Numbered from the stretch's first letter, positions 51,651 through 61,987 are shown. The stretch is 64,000 nucleotides of DNA from JAHJDS01 sp964569795 (GCA_964569795.1 CAZMVB010000013.1:1-64000); one strand, 5' to 3'. Notes: a model not told the origin generated them from the letters alone. Made by a program: numbers and translations.

Positions 51651-52949
51651 ATGCTCTGGAACGAAAAATTTGAGACCATGTCTGATGACGAAATGCAGGC
51701 CTTTCAACTGGCCAAGCTGAAGGAGACCGTGGCCTGGGTCTATGACCGGGTGCCGATGTACAAGCGGAAATTCGACGAAAAGGGGGTCCACCCGGACGAC
51801 GTCAAGGACCTGGTCGATCTGGGCAAGCTGCCCTTCACGATCAAGACCGATCTGCGGGACAATTATCCCTTTGGCCTGTGCGCCGTGCCCCTGAACCAGG
51901 TCGTTCGGGTCCACGCCAGCAGCGGCACCACCGGCAAGCCGATCACCGGCCCCTACACCAAGGAAGACCTGGAGCAGTGGACCGAGTGCATGGCCCGCAA
52001 CTTCGCCGCCGCCGGGATCGGACCGGACGACATCTTCCAGAACGCTTACGGCATGGGCCTGTTCACCGGGGGCCTGGGCTTTCACCAGGCGGCCACGGCC
52101 GTGGGCTGCGTCATCGTCCCCGCCTCGTCGGGCATGACCGAGCGCCAGGTGACCCTGATCAAGGACTTCGGGACCACGGCCATCGGCTCGACGCCGTCCT
52201 ACGCCCTGACCATCGCCGAGAAGGCCCAGGACATGGGCGTCGATCTGCGGGAGCTGCCCCTGCGGGTGGGCATCTTCGGGGCCGAGCCCTGGACCGAGGA
52301 GATGCGCCGCGAGATCGAGGAACGGATGGGCATCAACGCCCACGAGGCCTACGGCCTGACCGAACTGATGGGCCCGGGCGTGGCCTTTGACTGCTCGGCC
52401 AAGAACGGCCTGCACGTCAACGAGGACCACATCATGGCCGAGGTCATCGATCCCATCACCGAGGAGGTGCTGCCCCTGGGCACCCAGGGCGAGCTGGTCT
52501 TCACCGCCGTCCAGCGCCGGGCCATGCCCATGATCCGCTACCGGACCCGGGACATCACCACCCTCCGCCGCGAGAAGTGCTCCTGCGGCCGGACCCTGAT
52601 CAAGATGGAGAAGATCTACGGCCGCTCGGACGACATGCTGATCATCTCCGGGGTCAACGTCTTCCCCAGCCAGATCGAGTCCATTCTGCTCGAGGTCCCC
52701 GAGGTCGAGCCCCAGTACGTGCTCATCATCCGCAAGAAGGGTTACCTGGACGCCCTGAGCGTGGACGTCGAGGCCAAGCCCGAGGTCTATGATCTGGGTG
52801 AGGAAAAACTCAAGGAGATCGAAAAGAAGATCACCGGCAAGATTCGGGGCACGGTCGGCATCGGCGTTGCCGTCCGGCTGGTGCCGCCCAAGTCCATCGA
52901 GCGTTCCGAGGGCAAGGCCAAGCGCGTCTTCGACGCCCGCAACATGTGA
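51651..52949 (+). CDS. paaK: phenylacetate-CoA ligase
   Basis: A 432-residue AMP-forming acyl-CoA ligase. The ATG at 51651 is chosen for AAGGAGGT upstream over the ATG at 51627. The phosphate loop is HASSGTTGKP (about residues 90-99); EAYGLTELMGPGVAFDC and YRTRDITTL are adenylation motifs, and GRSDDMLIISGVNVFPSQIE is the hinge. It activates phenylacetate or another aryl acid with ATP and CoA, the first step of anaerobic aromatic breakdown. The C-terminal KAKRVFDAR keeps the Lys that is a target of acylation control in this family, relevant to the divergent deacetylase gene. Confidence 0.93.
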   Translation: MLWNEKFETMSDDEMQAFQLAKLKETVAWVYDRVPMYKRKFDEKGVHPDDVKDLVDLGKLPFTIKTDLRDNYPFGLCAVPLNQVVRVHASSGTTGKPITGPYTKEDLEQWTECMARNFAAAGIGPDDIFQNAYGMGLFTGGLGFHQAATAVGCVIVPASSGMTERQVTLIKDFGTTAIGSTPSYALTIAEKAQDMGVDLRELPLRVGIFGAEPWTEEMRREIEERMGINAHEAYGLTELMGPGVAFDCSAKNGLHVNEDHIMAEVIDPITEEVLPLGTQGELVFTAVQRRAMPMIRYRTRDITTLRREKCSCGRTLIKMEKIYGRSDDMLIISGVNVFPSQIESILLEVPEVEPQYVLIIRKKGYLDALSVDVEAKPEVYDLGEEKLKEIEKKITGKIRGTVGIGVAVRLVPPKSIERSEGKAKRVFDARNM

Positions 52950-52968
52950 TCATCCACCCTGGATTCCG

Positions 52969-53004
52969 GGCCCGGTCCCCTGGCGGGGCCGGGCCTTTTT
53001 TTTT
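52969..53004 (+). terminator. paaK terminator
   Basis: GGCCCGGTCCCC pairs with GGGGCCGGGCC (52985-52995) with one bulged T and loop TGGC. Nine T follow. Confidence 0.9.
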
Positions 53005-53037
53005 ATCCTCGAGGACCCGGGGCCAACCGCCCGGCAC

Positions 53038-53739
53038 TCAGCCGGACCGCCGGGCCACCCGGCGCAACACCCCCGGGGTTATCCGGGGGACGTTGTCCCA
53101 GTCGGCCAGGGCGGCCCGGGCCCGGGCCCGGCAATCGTCGATGGCCGCCCCCAGGCGGGCGCAGGCCAGGTCCTGGTCATCTTTGGCCGCGACGACCATG
53201 GGCTCGCCCAGGACGTAAACCGCCCGACAGCCCGGATAGGGCACGTAAACCTTGTTCCAGGCCTTCTCGAAAATAAATTTCCGGTCGGCCACCACCCCGT
53301 AAGGGACGATCGGCCGGCCGGTCTTCTGGGCCACCCGGATGACGCCCGGCTTGACCACCCGGGCCGGTCCCTGGGGGCCGTCCACGGTGAAGATGGTCGA
53401 ATACCCCTCCCGGGCGGCCTTCATCAGGGCCACCAGCCCCCCGACCGCCCCGTGGGTGGACGAGCCCCGCACCACCCGATAACCCAGGCAGGTGGCGCCT
53501 TTGGTCATCAGATCGCCGTCCCTGGACTGGCTGATGAGCACGGTGAAGTTCTGGCGGACCAGAAAGGGCAGGGTGGCCAGTTCATCGTGGTGCCACATGG
53601 CCAGGACCGAGACCGGGTGCTCGATCAGGTGGTCGAGCCCGACCACCCGGGCCCGCCAGAACCGGGAGGAGAAAAAATACCCCCGGGCCAGCCAGGCCGG
53701 AAAGCGCTCTTCCCACCACTTGGCGTAGAATCCGGACAT
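53038..53739 (-). CDS. DUF374 lysophospholipid-acyltransferase-like protein
   Basis: A 233-residue protein. AMWHHDELATLPFL carries the H-x4-E/D acyltransferase motif, and GYRVVRGSSTHGAVGG and FTVDGPQGPARVVKPG are the next family motifs. The DUF374 group transfers fatty acyl chains onto lipid A or related lipids at the inner membrane. Start at 53739; a membrane-associated helix lies just after it. It has no companion genes in its unit. Confidence 0.88.
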   Translation of the reverse strand: MSGFYAKWWEERFPAWLARGYFFSSRFWRARVVGLDHLIEHPVSVLAMWHHDELATLPFLVRQNFTVLISQSRDGDLMTKGATCLGYRVVRGSSTHGAVGGLVALMKAAREGYSTIFTVDGPQGPARVVKPGVIRVAQKTGRPIVPYGVVADRKFIFEKAWNKVYVPYPGCRAVYVLGEPMVVAAKDDQDLACARLGAAIDDCRARARAALADWDNVPRITPGVLRRVARRSG

Positions 53740-53859
53740 GGGGTCCTCGTTTGGCGATGGGTCGCTCGGCCGACAGATTCCCGGGAGGCGTCTGATCCAC
53801 GATCATCCGCAACAATATCGGGATAAAAACATGCTGTCCGGCCGCCCCGGCGGGGAGGA

Positions 53860-54105
53860 TCACGACAAATCCTGGTCCCTGCCCGCGCCCGGGCCCGGCC
53901 GGGTGTAAACCGCTCGGAACGTCTCGGCCGCCCCCTCAAAGCAAATGTCGCAACCCTGGTCGTTGCAGGCCGAAGGCTCGATCGGCTCCAGCCGGACCTC
54001 AAATCCCAGGGACCGGTACAGCCCGACCACCTCGCTCAGCCGGGGCTCGTTCATCACCGTCTGGCGGGTCCATCCCTGGGCGGTCAGTTCCTGGTCTCGG
54101 GTCAA
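53860..54105 (-). CDS. small protein with a paired-cysteine motif
   Basis: An 81-residue protein. TTG at 54105 follows GGAGGG; the longer frame to 54246 has no ribosome site. The sequence RLSEVVGLYRSLGFEVRLEPI is an alpha/beta start, then CNDQGCDICF gives a C-x5-C-x2-C group. Short proteins of this build occur next to Fe-S genes in Desulfobacterota; function unknown. Confidence 0.6.
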   Translation of the reverse strand: MTRDQELTAQGWTRQTVMNEPRLSEVVGLYRSLGFEVRLEPIEPSACNDQGCDICFEGAAETFRAVYTRPGPGAGRDQDLS

Positions 54106-54201
54106 GACCGATTCCCTCCAGCCTGGAGGCAGCCTGATTATAAAACAGGGGCCATATGGGGTCAATCGGCCCCGTCCGCCCCGGGCACTCGAAAAAACTC
54201 T

Positions 54202-54230
54202 TTGACATCGCCAGGGCCGAAAGCTAGAGT
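54202..54230 (+). promoter_or_regulatory. promoter of the 54285 gene
   Basis: TTGACA (54202-54207), 17 bp, TAGAGT (54225-54230). Confidence 0.8.
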
Positions 54231-54284
54231 TCAGCCAGAGGGGCAACTTGGGGAAGTGACTCTGAAATATGAGTAGGGGGTGAC

Positions 54285-54695
54285 ATGAAAAAGCTGGTAA
54301 TATTTCTCGCCTTTTCGTTACTCCTGATCTTGCCGGCCGCCCTGGTGGCGGCCGATCAGAGCGATTTGCCGGTCAAACCCGAAGACCAGGCCACGCCGCA
54401 GGCCACGGCCAACACCTTTTTCCATTTGATGGGCGCCGGCCGGTTCACGGAGGCCGCCCAACTGGTGCCCGAGGACCAGCGGGCCGCCTTCCTGGAACGG
54501 ATGCCCCTCAAGGACACCCCTGAGGGCAAACTGCTGATGACCGTGTACAACGGTTTTGTCAAGCTGGACAAGGTCACGGTCAGCGGTGACACGGCCGAGG
54601 GCACGCCTTTAGTCCGCTTCAAGGACAAGGTCCGATCATTCGTGCCCCACAAGTTCGTCCGCCAAGAGGGTAAGTGGTACATCAATCGGTTCTGA
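54285..54695 (+). CDS. secreted DUF4878-like small protein
   Basis: A 136-residue exported protein with a signal peptide (residues 1-22; MKKL then a hydrophobic core ending LVAA). The mature part has an NTF2/lumazine-binding-like look: ATANTFFHLMGAGRFTEAAQ at the start and VRQEGKWYINRF at the end. It has a strong promoter and a ribosome site GGGGG. Probably a periplasmic protein; no ligand can be named. Confidence 0.8.
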   Translation: MKKLVIFLAFSLLLILPAALVAADQSDLPVKPEDQATPQATANTFFHLMGAGRFTEAAQLVPEDQRAAFLERMPLKDTPEGKLLMTVYNGFVKLDKVTVSGDTAEGTPLVRFKDKVRSFVPHKFVRQEGKWYINRF

Positions 54696-54785
54696 TCGAT
54701 CCGCTGATTCATAGCCGGACGAAAAAGACCGGCCGCGTCCCGCCCCGGGGGTGACGCGGCCCTTTGTTTCCGGAGGCCTGGCGCG

Positions 54786-55427
54786 GTGTCGAGTGAACGG
54801 CCGGTCATCATCCCCGGGCCCCCCGACCTGGAGGGCCGCCAGGGAAGACCTGACGCTGATTGGTGCCTGCTGATCACCCACCCCCATCCCCAGTACGGCG
54901 GATCCATGGACAACAACGTGGTCTGGGCCCTGGCCGAGGCCGCCGACCGGGCCGGCCTGGGCTGGCTCCGGTTCAATTTCCGCGGCACCGGGGACTCCCA
55001 GGGACGCTTTGACCAAGGCCGAGGCGAGGCCGACGATATCCGCCACGCCCTGGCCTGGCTGGCCGGCGGGGCCGAGGGAGGCCGCCTCCAGGTGATCCTG
55101 GCCGGCTATTCCTTTGGCGCCTGGGTCGCCGCCGGCCTGGACGATCCCCCGCCGGTTCTCAAGGCCACGATCCTGGTCGCCCCGCCCGAGGGTTTCCTGA
55201 CCATGACCCGCCCCGAAAATTTCGTCCCGCCGCTCCTGGTCATTGCCGGCGATCAGGACCAGTTCGGTCCCCGCTACCAGGTCGAGAACCTGATGGGCCG
55301 TCTCAAGGAGCCCCATCGCCTGGAGATCCTGGCCGGGGTGGATCATTTCTTCGGGGGGGCCGAGGGGAGATTGATCGATCTGGTTATCCCCTTTTTGGAA
55401 CAAATTGCGGGTGGCGGGCCGGTTTGA
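54786..55427 (+). CDS. alpha/beta hydrolase, YfhR/dienelactone-like
   Basis: A 213-residue cytoplasmic hydrolase. THPHPQYGGSMDNNVVWALA and RFNFRGTGDSQG are typical of the DUF2920/CocE-like esterase group. The nucleophile is in AGYSFGAW, an Asp in IAGDQDQF, and the His in GVDHFFGG. GTG start, 90 bp after the secreted protein. Possibly an acyl-ester hydrolase; the substrate is unknown. Confidence 0.85.
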   Translation: MSSERPVIIPGPPDLEGRQGRPDADWCLLITHPHPQYGGSMDNNVVWALAEAADRAGLGWLRFNFRGTGDSQGRFDQGRGEADDIRHALAWLAGGAEGGRLQVILAGYSFGAWVAAGLDDPPPVLKATILVAPPEGFLTMTRPENFVPPLLVIAGDQDQFGPRYQVENLMGRLKEPHRLEILAGVDHFFGGAEGRLIDLVIPFLEQIAGGGPV

Positions 55428-55504
55428 CCGGGGGCGGCCTCGGATCCGATCTTTCATACATCTTGTAGTAAAAAATTTTTTTTACCCAATATCTTGTTTT
55501 TTTC

Positions 55505-55533
55505 TTGACAAGGCCCCCTATATTGATTAGGGT
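55505..55533 (+). promoter_or_regulatory. promoter of the structured RNA
   Basis: TTGACA (55505-55510) after a long A/T-rich stretch (55465-55504), a 17-bp spacer, then TAGGGT (55528-55533, poor match to -10). The spacer and -10 form CCCTA...TAGGG, a possible operator. Confidence 0.5.
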
Positions 55534-55540
55534 CTTAACC

Positions 55541-55672
55541 AGGGGCGAAAAGGAGATACCGGGCGCGACGGTCGATGGTACTCCCTCCCTGGCGAAATTT
55601 TTGGGACGGCCGGTATAGCGCGCTGAATCAAGGCCCCCAAGTACAAGCCTGGCAACAGGCTTCCCCCACCCC
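55541..55672 (+). ncRNA. candidate structured non-coding RNA
   Basis: About 130 bases between a promoter and a strong hairpin, without an open frame. ATACCGG (55556-55562) pairs with CCGGTAT (55610-55616). AAGCCTG-GCAA-CAGGCTT (55645-55662) is a perfect hairpin. GGGG near 55542-55545 can close with CCCC at 55663-55667. The ends thus form a compact fold. It matches no riboswitch, SRP or tmRNA signature that I recognise; a 6S-like RNA cannot be excluded. No gene follows on its strand. Confidence 0.5.
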
Positions 55673-55674
55673 CC

Positions 55675-55701
55675 GGACCGGCCGGTCCCCCCGGCCGGTC
55701 C
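55675..55701. terminator. hairpin between the RNA and the convergent GGDEF gene
   Basis: GGACCGGCCGG (55675-55685) pairs perfectly with CCGGCCGGTCC (55691-55701), loop TCCCC. No T-run on either strand, so it is a weaker terminator or an RNA-end stabiliser. Confidence 0.55.
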
Positions 55702-55707
55702 ACTTAT

Positions 55708-56733
55708 TCAGACCGCTTCCCCGCTGATCACCCGATTGCGACCGCCCTCCTTGGCCCGGTACAGGGCCCGGTCGGCCCGTTCGATCAGGGCGGTCAGGTC
55801 ATCGCCGGACCAATGGCGGGCCACGCCGATGGACACGGTGATGCGGCCGATGGATTCCTTGGTATCGCTCTTGACGAAATGCCGCCGACCGATCACCTGG
55901 CGGATATTTTCGGCCAGCTTCACGGCGTCAGACAGGGAGGTCTCCGGCAGGAGAATGGCGAATTCCTCGCCTCCGTAACGGGACACGGTATCCTTGCCCT
56001 TGCAGCACAGGAGGAGGGCATCGGCCGTCAGCCTGAGCACCCCGTCGCCGACCACGTGGCCGTACGTGTCGTTGACCTTCTTGAAGTGGTCGATGTCGAT
56101 CATCATGATGCAGTTCTCGACCTGGGGGACGGTTGACACCGCCGCCTCGAAGGCAGTGGCCAGGGCCTTGCGGTTGGCCAGGCCGGTCAGGACGTCGATG
56201 GTCGCCTGTTCCCGGGCCTTTTCCAGCTCCTGGCCCAGGACGATCGTCTTCTGACGGCTGTCGTTGAGTTGTTTTTGCAGGGCCTGGTTGCTGTTGAGGA
56301 GGGTGCCCGTCTGGGAGACGATCTTGCGGAGGATGTCGGTCATGGCCTCGGGCTCGAGGCCGTCCTCGAACCGGTCAACGTGACCCTTGACCGAATCCTC
56401 GTATCGAGTCAATTCCTGGTCGGCCGCGGCCAGATCGTTCAGGTTCTCGGCCATTATCTGCCGCAGGGCGTTTTGGGTCTCGATCAGCTGTCCCAAACCA
56501 TCGACCGTGACGAACCGTTGATAGAGGTCCTGGCCGACCTCGGTGGTGAAGGGCCTCCCCTCCCGGATCAGTTCGTCGATGGCCGCTGACAGGGTCGAAT
56601 TCTTGCCCGAAACGTACTCGTAGAACACGGCATAGTTGATTGGATTGGGGGGAACGTCCAGTTTGCCCATGGTTTGGAGGGCCAGGCGCAGATACTCTTC
56701 GGCTGAGTCCTTGGATTCCGGATAGTGGTCCAT
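55708..56733 (-). CDS. diguanylate cyclase with N-terminal helical domain
   Basis: A 341-residue protein. The first 165 residues are helical (EYLRLALQTMGKLDVPPNPINYAVFYEYVSG), an input domain often found before GGDEF, and are followed by a coiled coil (about 140-170). The GGDEF domain (about 175-335) has an intact GGEEF (RYGGEEFAILLPE) for making cyclic di-GMP. ATG at 56733 with GAGAGG upstream; GTG at 56745 is possible. No membrane segment. It is convergent with the candidate RNA upstream on the plus strand. Confidence 0.93.
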   Translation of the reverse strand: MDHYPESKDSAEEYLRLALQTMGKLDVPPNPINYAVFYEYVSGKNSTLSAAIDELIREGRPFTTEVGQDLYQRFVTVDGLGQLIETQNALRQIMAENLNDLAAADQELTRYEDSVKGHVDRFEDGLEPEAMTDILRKIVSQTGTLLNSNQALQKQLNDSRQKTIVLGQELEKAREQATIDVLTGLANRKALATAFEAAVSTVPQVENCIMMIDIDHFKKVNDTYGHVVGDGVLRLTADALLLCCKGKDTVSRYGGEEFAILLPETSLSDAVKLAENIRQVIGRRHFVKSDTKESIGRITVSIGVARHWSGDDLTALIERADRALYRAKEGGRNRVISGEAV

Positions 56734-57014
56734 GAAGCCTCTCACCCTCCCCCGTCTCGGTCACCAGGGAAGACCTGCCGGTCGGAGACCGGGCCGATGC
56801 GGTGATGATGGCCTGAACTTAATAAAGTCGCCTGGACCGGGGCCGAGGCGAGCCTCGTCCGAGCGGCTGATCAATCCTTCCTTTTCCAATATGCTATCAC
56901 ATAAACGTCTAATGTCCACCTCTTTTTGGGACTGGAGACCGGGCATCCGAAACGATATTTTTATATATTTTCAATAAGTAATAGCGGCCTTGATCTTTCC
57001 CTGACAAAGCCCTC

Positions 57015-57042
57015 TTGAAAAGTCGGCTATCGAGTTTATATT
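57015..57042 (+). promoter_or_regulatory. dnaK promoter
   Basis: TTGAAA (57015-57020), 16 bp, TATATT (57037-57042). The CTTGAAA is also the -35 form of heat-shock sigma-32 promoters, but no CCCCAT-type -10 follows. The rest of 56734-57161 has no gene; 56870-57000 is AT-rich. Confidence 0.6.
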
Positions 57043-57161
57043 GGTATTGTATCGGCCAGCCCGATATCAAACTGGACCGGCTTGGACCGGGCAATCGGGG
57101 GGCGAGACCGAAAATCAGACCAAAGGCGGCCGCGGGTCGCCTGACATAAGGAGGGAGAGAC

Positions 57162-59066
<1,905 letters not shown>

Positions 59067-59077
59067 CCAACAACCCG

Positions 59078-59264
59078 GGGGGCGCGACAAAAAGCGCGCC
59101 CCCTGGAAATCGATCGGAGGAGTGGTAATATTTAAATGGAGACCGGCTACCGCACCGCGGCGGTCTCCATTACAAAAGTCCCCCCCGGGAGGTGAGCGGA
59201 CCTCCCATCAACAATACCTCCCTCCGCCAGGGGGCGCCCGGAATACGGGCGCCCCCGCTTTTTT
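59078..59264 (+). ncRNA. structured dnaK 3' region or small RNA with terminator
   Basis: Four hairpins follow dnaK: GGGGGCGCG/CGCGCCCCC (59078-59103); ATGGAGACCG/CGGTCTCCAT (59136-59170, ten pairs); GGGAGGT/ACCTCCC (59187-59206); and an 11-bp terminator stem GGGGGCGCCCG/CGGGCGCCCCC (59230-59256) followed by six T. The first alone could end dnaK; the rest would then be a separate short RNA of about 130 nt, for which no clear promoter is seen (AATATTTAAA near 59126-59135 is the only AT-rich spot). Confidence 0.5.
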
Positions 59265-59393
59265 GGCCCGGGCGAGGGAACGGACCCGGGCGGCCGCTGG
59301 CCGATCCTGTTTGATTATCATCGGGCGAGATTTGGCCCCATTTTTTTTCGGACCGGGCCCAAAAAAAAGTGGCATGCGGGGCCGGGCCTTGGT

Positions 59394-59439
59394 TATACTT
59401 CAATCAGCCTGCCCTCCCGCAGGGGCGGGTTTTTTGTGC
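59394..59439 (+). promoter_or_regulatory. promoter-like element and leader hairpin of the 59477 gene
   Basis: TATACT (59394-59399) is a good -10, without a clear -35. The leader then has CCTGCCC pairing with GGGCGGG and a run of six T (about 59408-59436), a possible leader terminator. Upstream, eight T and eight A flank GGGCCC (59341-59368). Confidence 0.4.
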
Positions 59440-59476
59440 GCGGCGCGCAACGTTTGGCTGAGTGGAGGACGATCAT

Positions 59477-59797
59477 ATGGTCCGTCGAAACGGGCTCAAG
59501 ATAGTGGTGTTACTGATCGTGGTCCTAATGGGGGCCATGACCCTGGCCGCGCCGGCGGCCCGGGCCGAGAACGTCTGCCAAATCCAGGGCTATGACAGCC
59601 CCGAGTGCCGGGCCTTTGTGACCTGGGCCTCGACCAATGGCTACCAGTTGACGCCGGCCCTGATCGACCGGATCAAGACCCGGCTGGATGCGGCCAAGCC
59701 CCGGATTTTTCTTAAGGCCAAATCCTGGGCCGACGGCCGCCGGATGGCCTTTGCCATTGCCCAGCGCGTGGTCCTGGACTATTACGGCGGAAGATAG
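59477..59797 (+). CDS. small secreted protein with two cysteines
   Basis: A 106-residue protein. ATG at 59477 with GGAGGA upstream; GTG at 59462 is an alternative. The signal peptide (about 1-31; RRNGLK, hydrophobic VVLLIVVLMG, cleavage near ARA) precedes a helical mature domain with two Cys (VCQIQGYDSPECRAF), perhaps forming a disulfide in the periplasm. No family recognised. It ends 60 bp before the convergent STAND gene's stop. Confidence 0.7.
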   Translation: MVRRNGLKIVVLLIVVLMGAMTLAAPAARAENVCQIQGYDSPECRAFVTWASTNGYQLTPALIDRIKTRLDAAKPRIFLKAKSWADGRRMAFAIAQRVVLDYYGGR

Positions 59798-59857
59798 GTC
59801 CGTCTGGGCCCCGAGGGCCGCTAACTCACGGAAAACGAGCCCTTTTTTTATTTCCCC

Positions 59858-61987
59858 TCAATCCTGATTCGATTGCCCTGCCATCTTAGCCCGTAGTCCG
59901 GCCAGGTTCTCTTCGATGGCCTTGGTCTGGGGATGGTCCGGCCCCAGGGCCCTCCGGCTGATCTCCAGGGCGGCCAAAAAATTCTTTTCCGCCTCGTTGT
60001 ATTCGCCTTGGTCTCGGAGCACCCAGGCCAAGTTGTTGAGGCGTAATGCGTAGCTCGGATGCCCTTGGCCGATGGTTCGTTGGTCAATATCCAGGGCCTG
60101 TCGATACAACCTCTCGGCCTCATCGTACTTACTCTGGGCCCGAAGCAAACCGGCCAGGTTGTTGAGGCGTAATGCGTAGCTCGGATGCTCCTTACCGATA
60201 GTTCGCTCTCCAATATCCAGAGCCTGTCGATACAACCTCTCGGCCTCATCGTATTTGCCCTGATTTTCGAGCACCCCTGCCAGGTTGTTGAGGTGAGTGG
60301 AGTAATCCGGATGCTCCTTCCCAATTGTCCGTTCGGCAATATCCAGGGCCTGTCGAAACAACCCCTCGGCTTCATCGTATTTACCCTGATTTTCGAGCAC
60401 CCCGGCCAGGTTGTTGAGTTGCGCGGCGTAATGCGAATTCTCCTGGCCAATGGTCCGCCCGTCAATATCCAGGGCCTGTCGAAACAACCCCTCGGCCTCA
60501 TCGTATTTACCCTGGGCATCAAGCAGCAAAGCCAGGTTGTTGAGGTTAGTGGCGAAGTAGAGATGTTCCTTTCCCTTGGCCCTCTCCACGCGCGACACAA
60601 CAATACGCTGGATTTTCTCGGAAGCGACATAGAACCCACTGTCCTTTAGGTACTTAGCCTCGCGCGACAAGGCGTTGGCGTTGGGGAAATCCTCCTTCTC
60701 GTCGGCCTCTGGATTCAAGTCAGCCAGGTGGATCAGGTGGGGTATGAGGGGATAGGCGTCCTTATACGTTCCTGTTTTTGACACTTCCTGAATGACCCTG
60801 TCCAACCGTTCCGCAACCTTCTGACCTACACGATAGCGGTGGTCCCCAAGTCGACCCACTTCCTGGATCAAGCGGTGAACCGAATAACCCCCGTCAGGCC
60901 GGCCCTGAACGACCGAATAGCCGGCCAGTTTTGCCAGAGTCCGCCCAGCCCGTTTCACCGAGGTTTTCATGGTCAGGGCCAGCACCTCGGCGGTTATCAG
61001 TTCCGGGTCCAGATAGGCGATGTACCGCAAAGCCTCCTGGCCTCGGCGACCGGTGAACCGTTTTTGGACCACGGACATGGCCGCGTCAATGGATGACTCC
61101 GCCTTGGTATGCACCGGGGCGGAATGGTGCATCACGTCTTGAAGGTCAGCGCACAAATCCACCACGGGCACGCGCCGGGCCACCTTGCCCAGGATTTCCA
61201 GGGCCACGGGCAATCGGTCCACGCGGCGGCAGATTTCACCAATGGCCTCGACCTGCCGATCCGTGGGCTGCGTGTCGTGCGTGTCAGCGTAAGACCAAAA
61301 GATGTCTCGGGCCTCATCTTCCAATGGCAGTTCCAGACTGATGGTCCCCAGGCCCACGTCTGTCTGGCGAGTGGTCACCAGGAGGTGGGCCTGATTAAAA
61401 TGAAGTTGCCCAGGTATCTGACCGGTATCGAGATTGTCCAGGACGATCAGCTTGAGGCCAGTGTGAGCCCGCATCCGGGCCAAAACGAGGTTGATGAGTT
61501 CGGGATCGGTAATCTTGTCCGGAACGGCCCAGCCGAGACCTTCGGCCATCGCTCGAAGGGCCTGGCTCAACGGCCGGTCCCCGGCCAGCCAATAAACCCC
61601 GCCCGGGTAATTCGAGGCGTGCCGCCAGGCATATTCCACGGCCATGGCCGTCTTGCCCAGCCCGCCCTGGCCGATCAGGCTGATATCCGCCACCGCGGTC
61701 GGTTGACTGAGCGCGGTAGCGCCGGCGGTCCCCAGGTCGGCCTCGATGCGGGCGATCCAGGACTCGTGATGTTTCAGGAGGGGATTGCGCCCATGAGGCA
61801 CACAAAACGGCGCTGCTCCAGAATGAGGCCCCGGCGGTATCAGGGGTGGCCCAAGCGGGAAGGGCGGAATTGTCCTGCCCCGCCGTCCGATTGTCTTCCG
61901 CCAGATCGCCCCGGCACCCTTGCCCAGCCAGGCGACGATATTGCCTAGAACAGCACCGATAATCGTTTCCCCAATAGGCAATGGCAA
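59858..61987 (-). CDS. STAND (NB-ARC) ATPase with tetratricopeptide repeats
   Basis: About 707-709 residues. TTG starts at 61987 or, better spaced from GGAG, 61981. A short hydrophobic glycine-rich segment (about 8-26; GAVLGNIVAW) precedes the NB-ARC domain: Walker A GQGGLGKT (106-113), Walker B LKLIVLDNLD, sensor LLVTTRQTD, LPVALEIL in place of GLPLAL, and VHRLIQ in place of MHD. The C-terminus has five 42-residue kinesin-light-chain-type TPRs (about 500-700). This is the layout of NLR-like switches, some of which act in antiphage defence. Lower GC than its surroundings; no separate effector gene adjoins. Confidence 0.82.
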   Translation of the reverse strand: MPLPIGETIIGAVLGNIVAWLGKGAGAIWRKTIGRRGRTIPPFPLGPPLIPPGPHSGAAPFCVPHGRNPLLKHHESWIARIEADLGTAGATALSQPTAVADISLIGQGGLGKTAMAVEYAWRHASNYPGGVYWLAGDRPLSQALRAMAEGLGWAVPDKITDPELINLVLARMRAHTGLKLIVLDNLDTGQIPGQLHFNQAHLLVTTRQTDVGLGTISLELPLEDEARDIFWSYADTHDTQPTDRQVEAIGEICRRVDRLPVALEILGKVARRVPVVDLCADLQDVMHHSAPVHTKAESSIDAAMSVVQKRFTGRRGQEALRYIAYLDPELITAEVLALTMKTSVKRAGRTLAKLAGYSVVQGRPDGGYSVHRLIQEVGRLGDHRYRVGQKVAERLDRVIQEVSKTGTYKDAYPLIPHLIHLADLNPEADEKEDFPNANALSREAKYLKDSGFYVASEKIQRIVVSRVERAKGKEHLYFATNLNNLALLLDAQGKYDEAEGLFRQALDIDGRTIGQENSHYAAQLNNLAGVLENQGKYDEAEGLFRQALDIAERTIGKEHPDYSTHLNNLAGVLENQGKYDEAERLYRQALDIGERTIGKEHPSYALRLNNLAGLLRAQSKYDEAERLYRQALDIDQRTIGQGHPSYALRLNNLAWVLRDQGEYNEAEKNFLAALEISRRALGPDHPQTKAIEENLAGLRAKMAGQSNQD
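59990..60620 (-). repeat. 126-bp coding tandem repeats (TPR array)
   Basis: The motif around GGCCAGGTTGTTGAG recurs every 126 bp (about 60028, 60154, 60280, 60406, 60532). Each unit encodes one 42-residue repeat of the type LNNLAGVLENQGKYDEAE. Copies are highly alike at the DNA level, which favours slippage and changes in repeat number. Confidence 0.9.

Noticed and set aside
55541..55672. Identification as 6S RNA, SRP RNA or a known riboswitch
   Set aside because: The SRP core (GGTCAGG...GGAAGCAGCC) and recognisable riboswitch cores are absent; 6S resemblance is too weak to name.
59990..60620. CRISPR-like regular repeats
   Set aside because: The period of 126 bp has no spacers and encodes in-frame TPR units.
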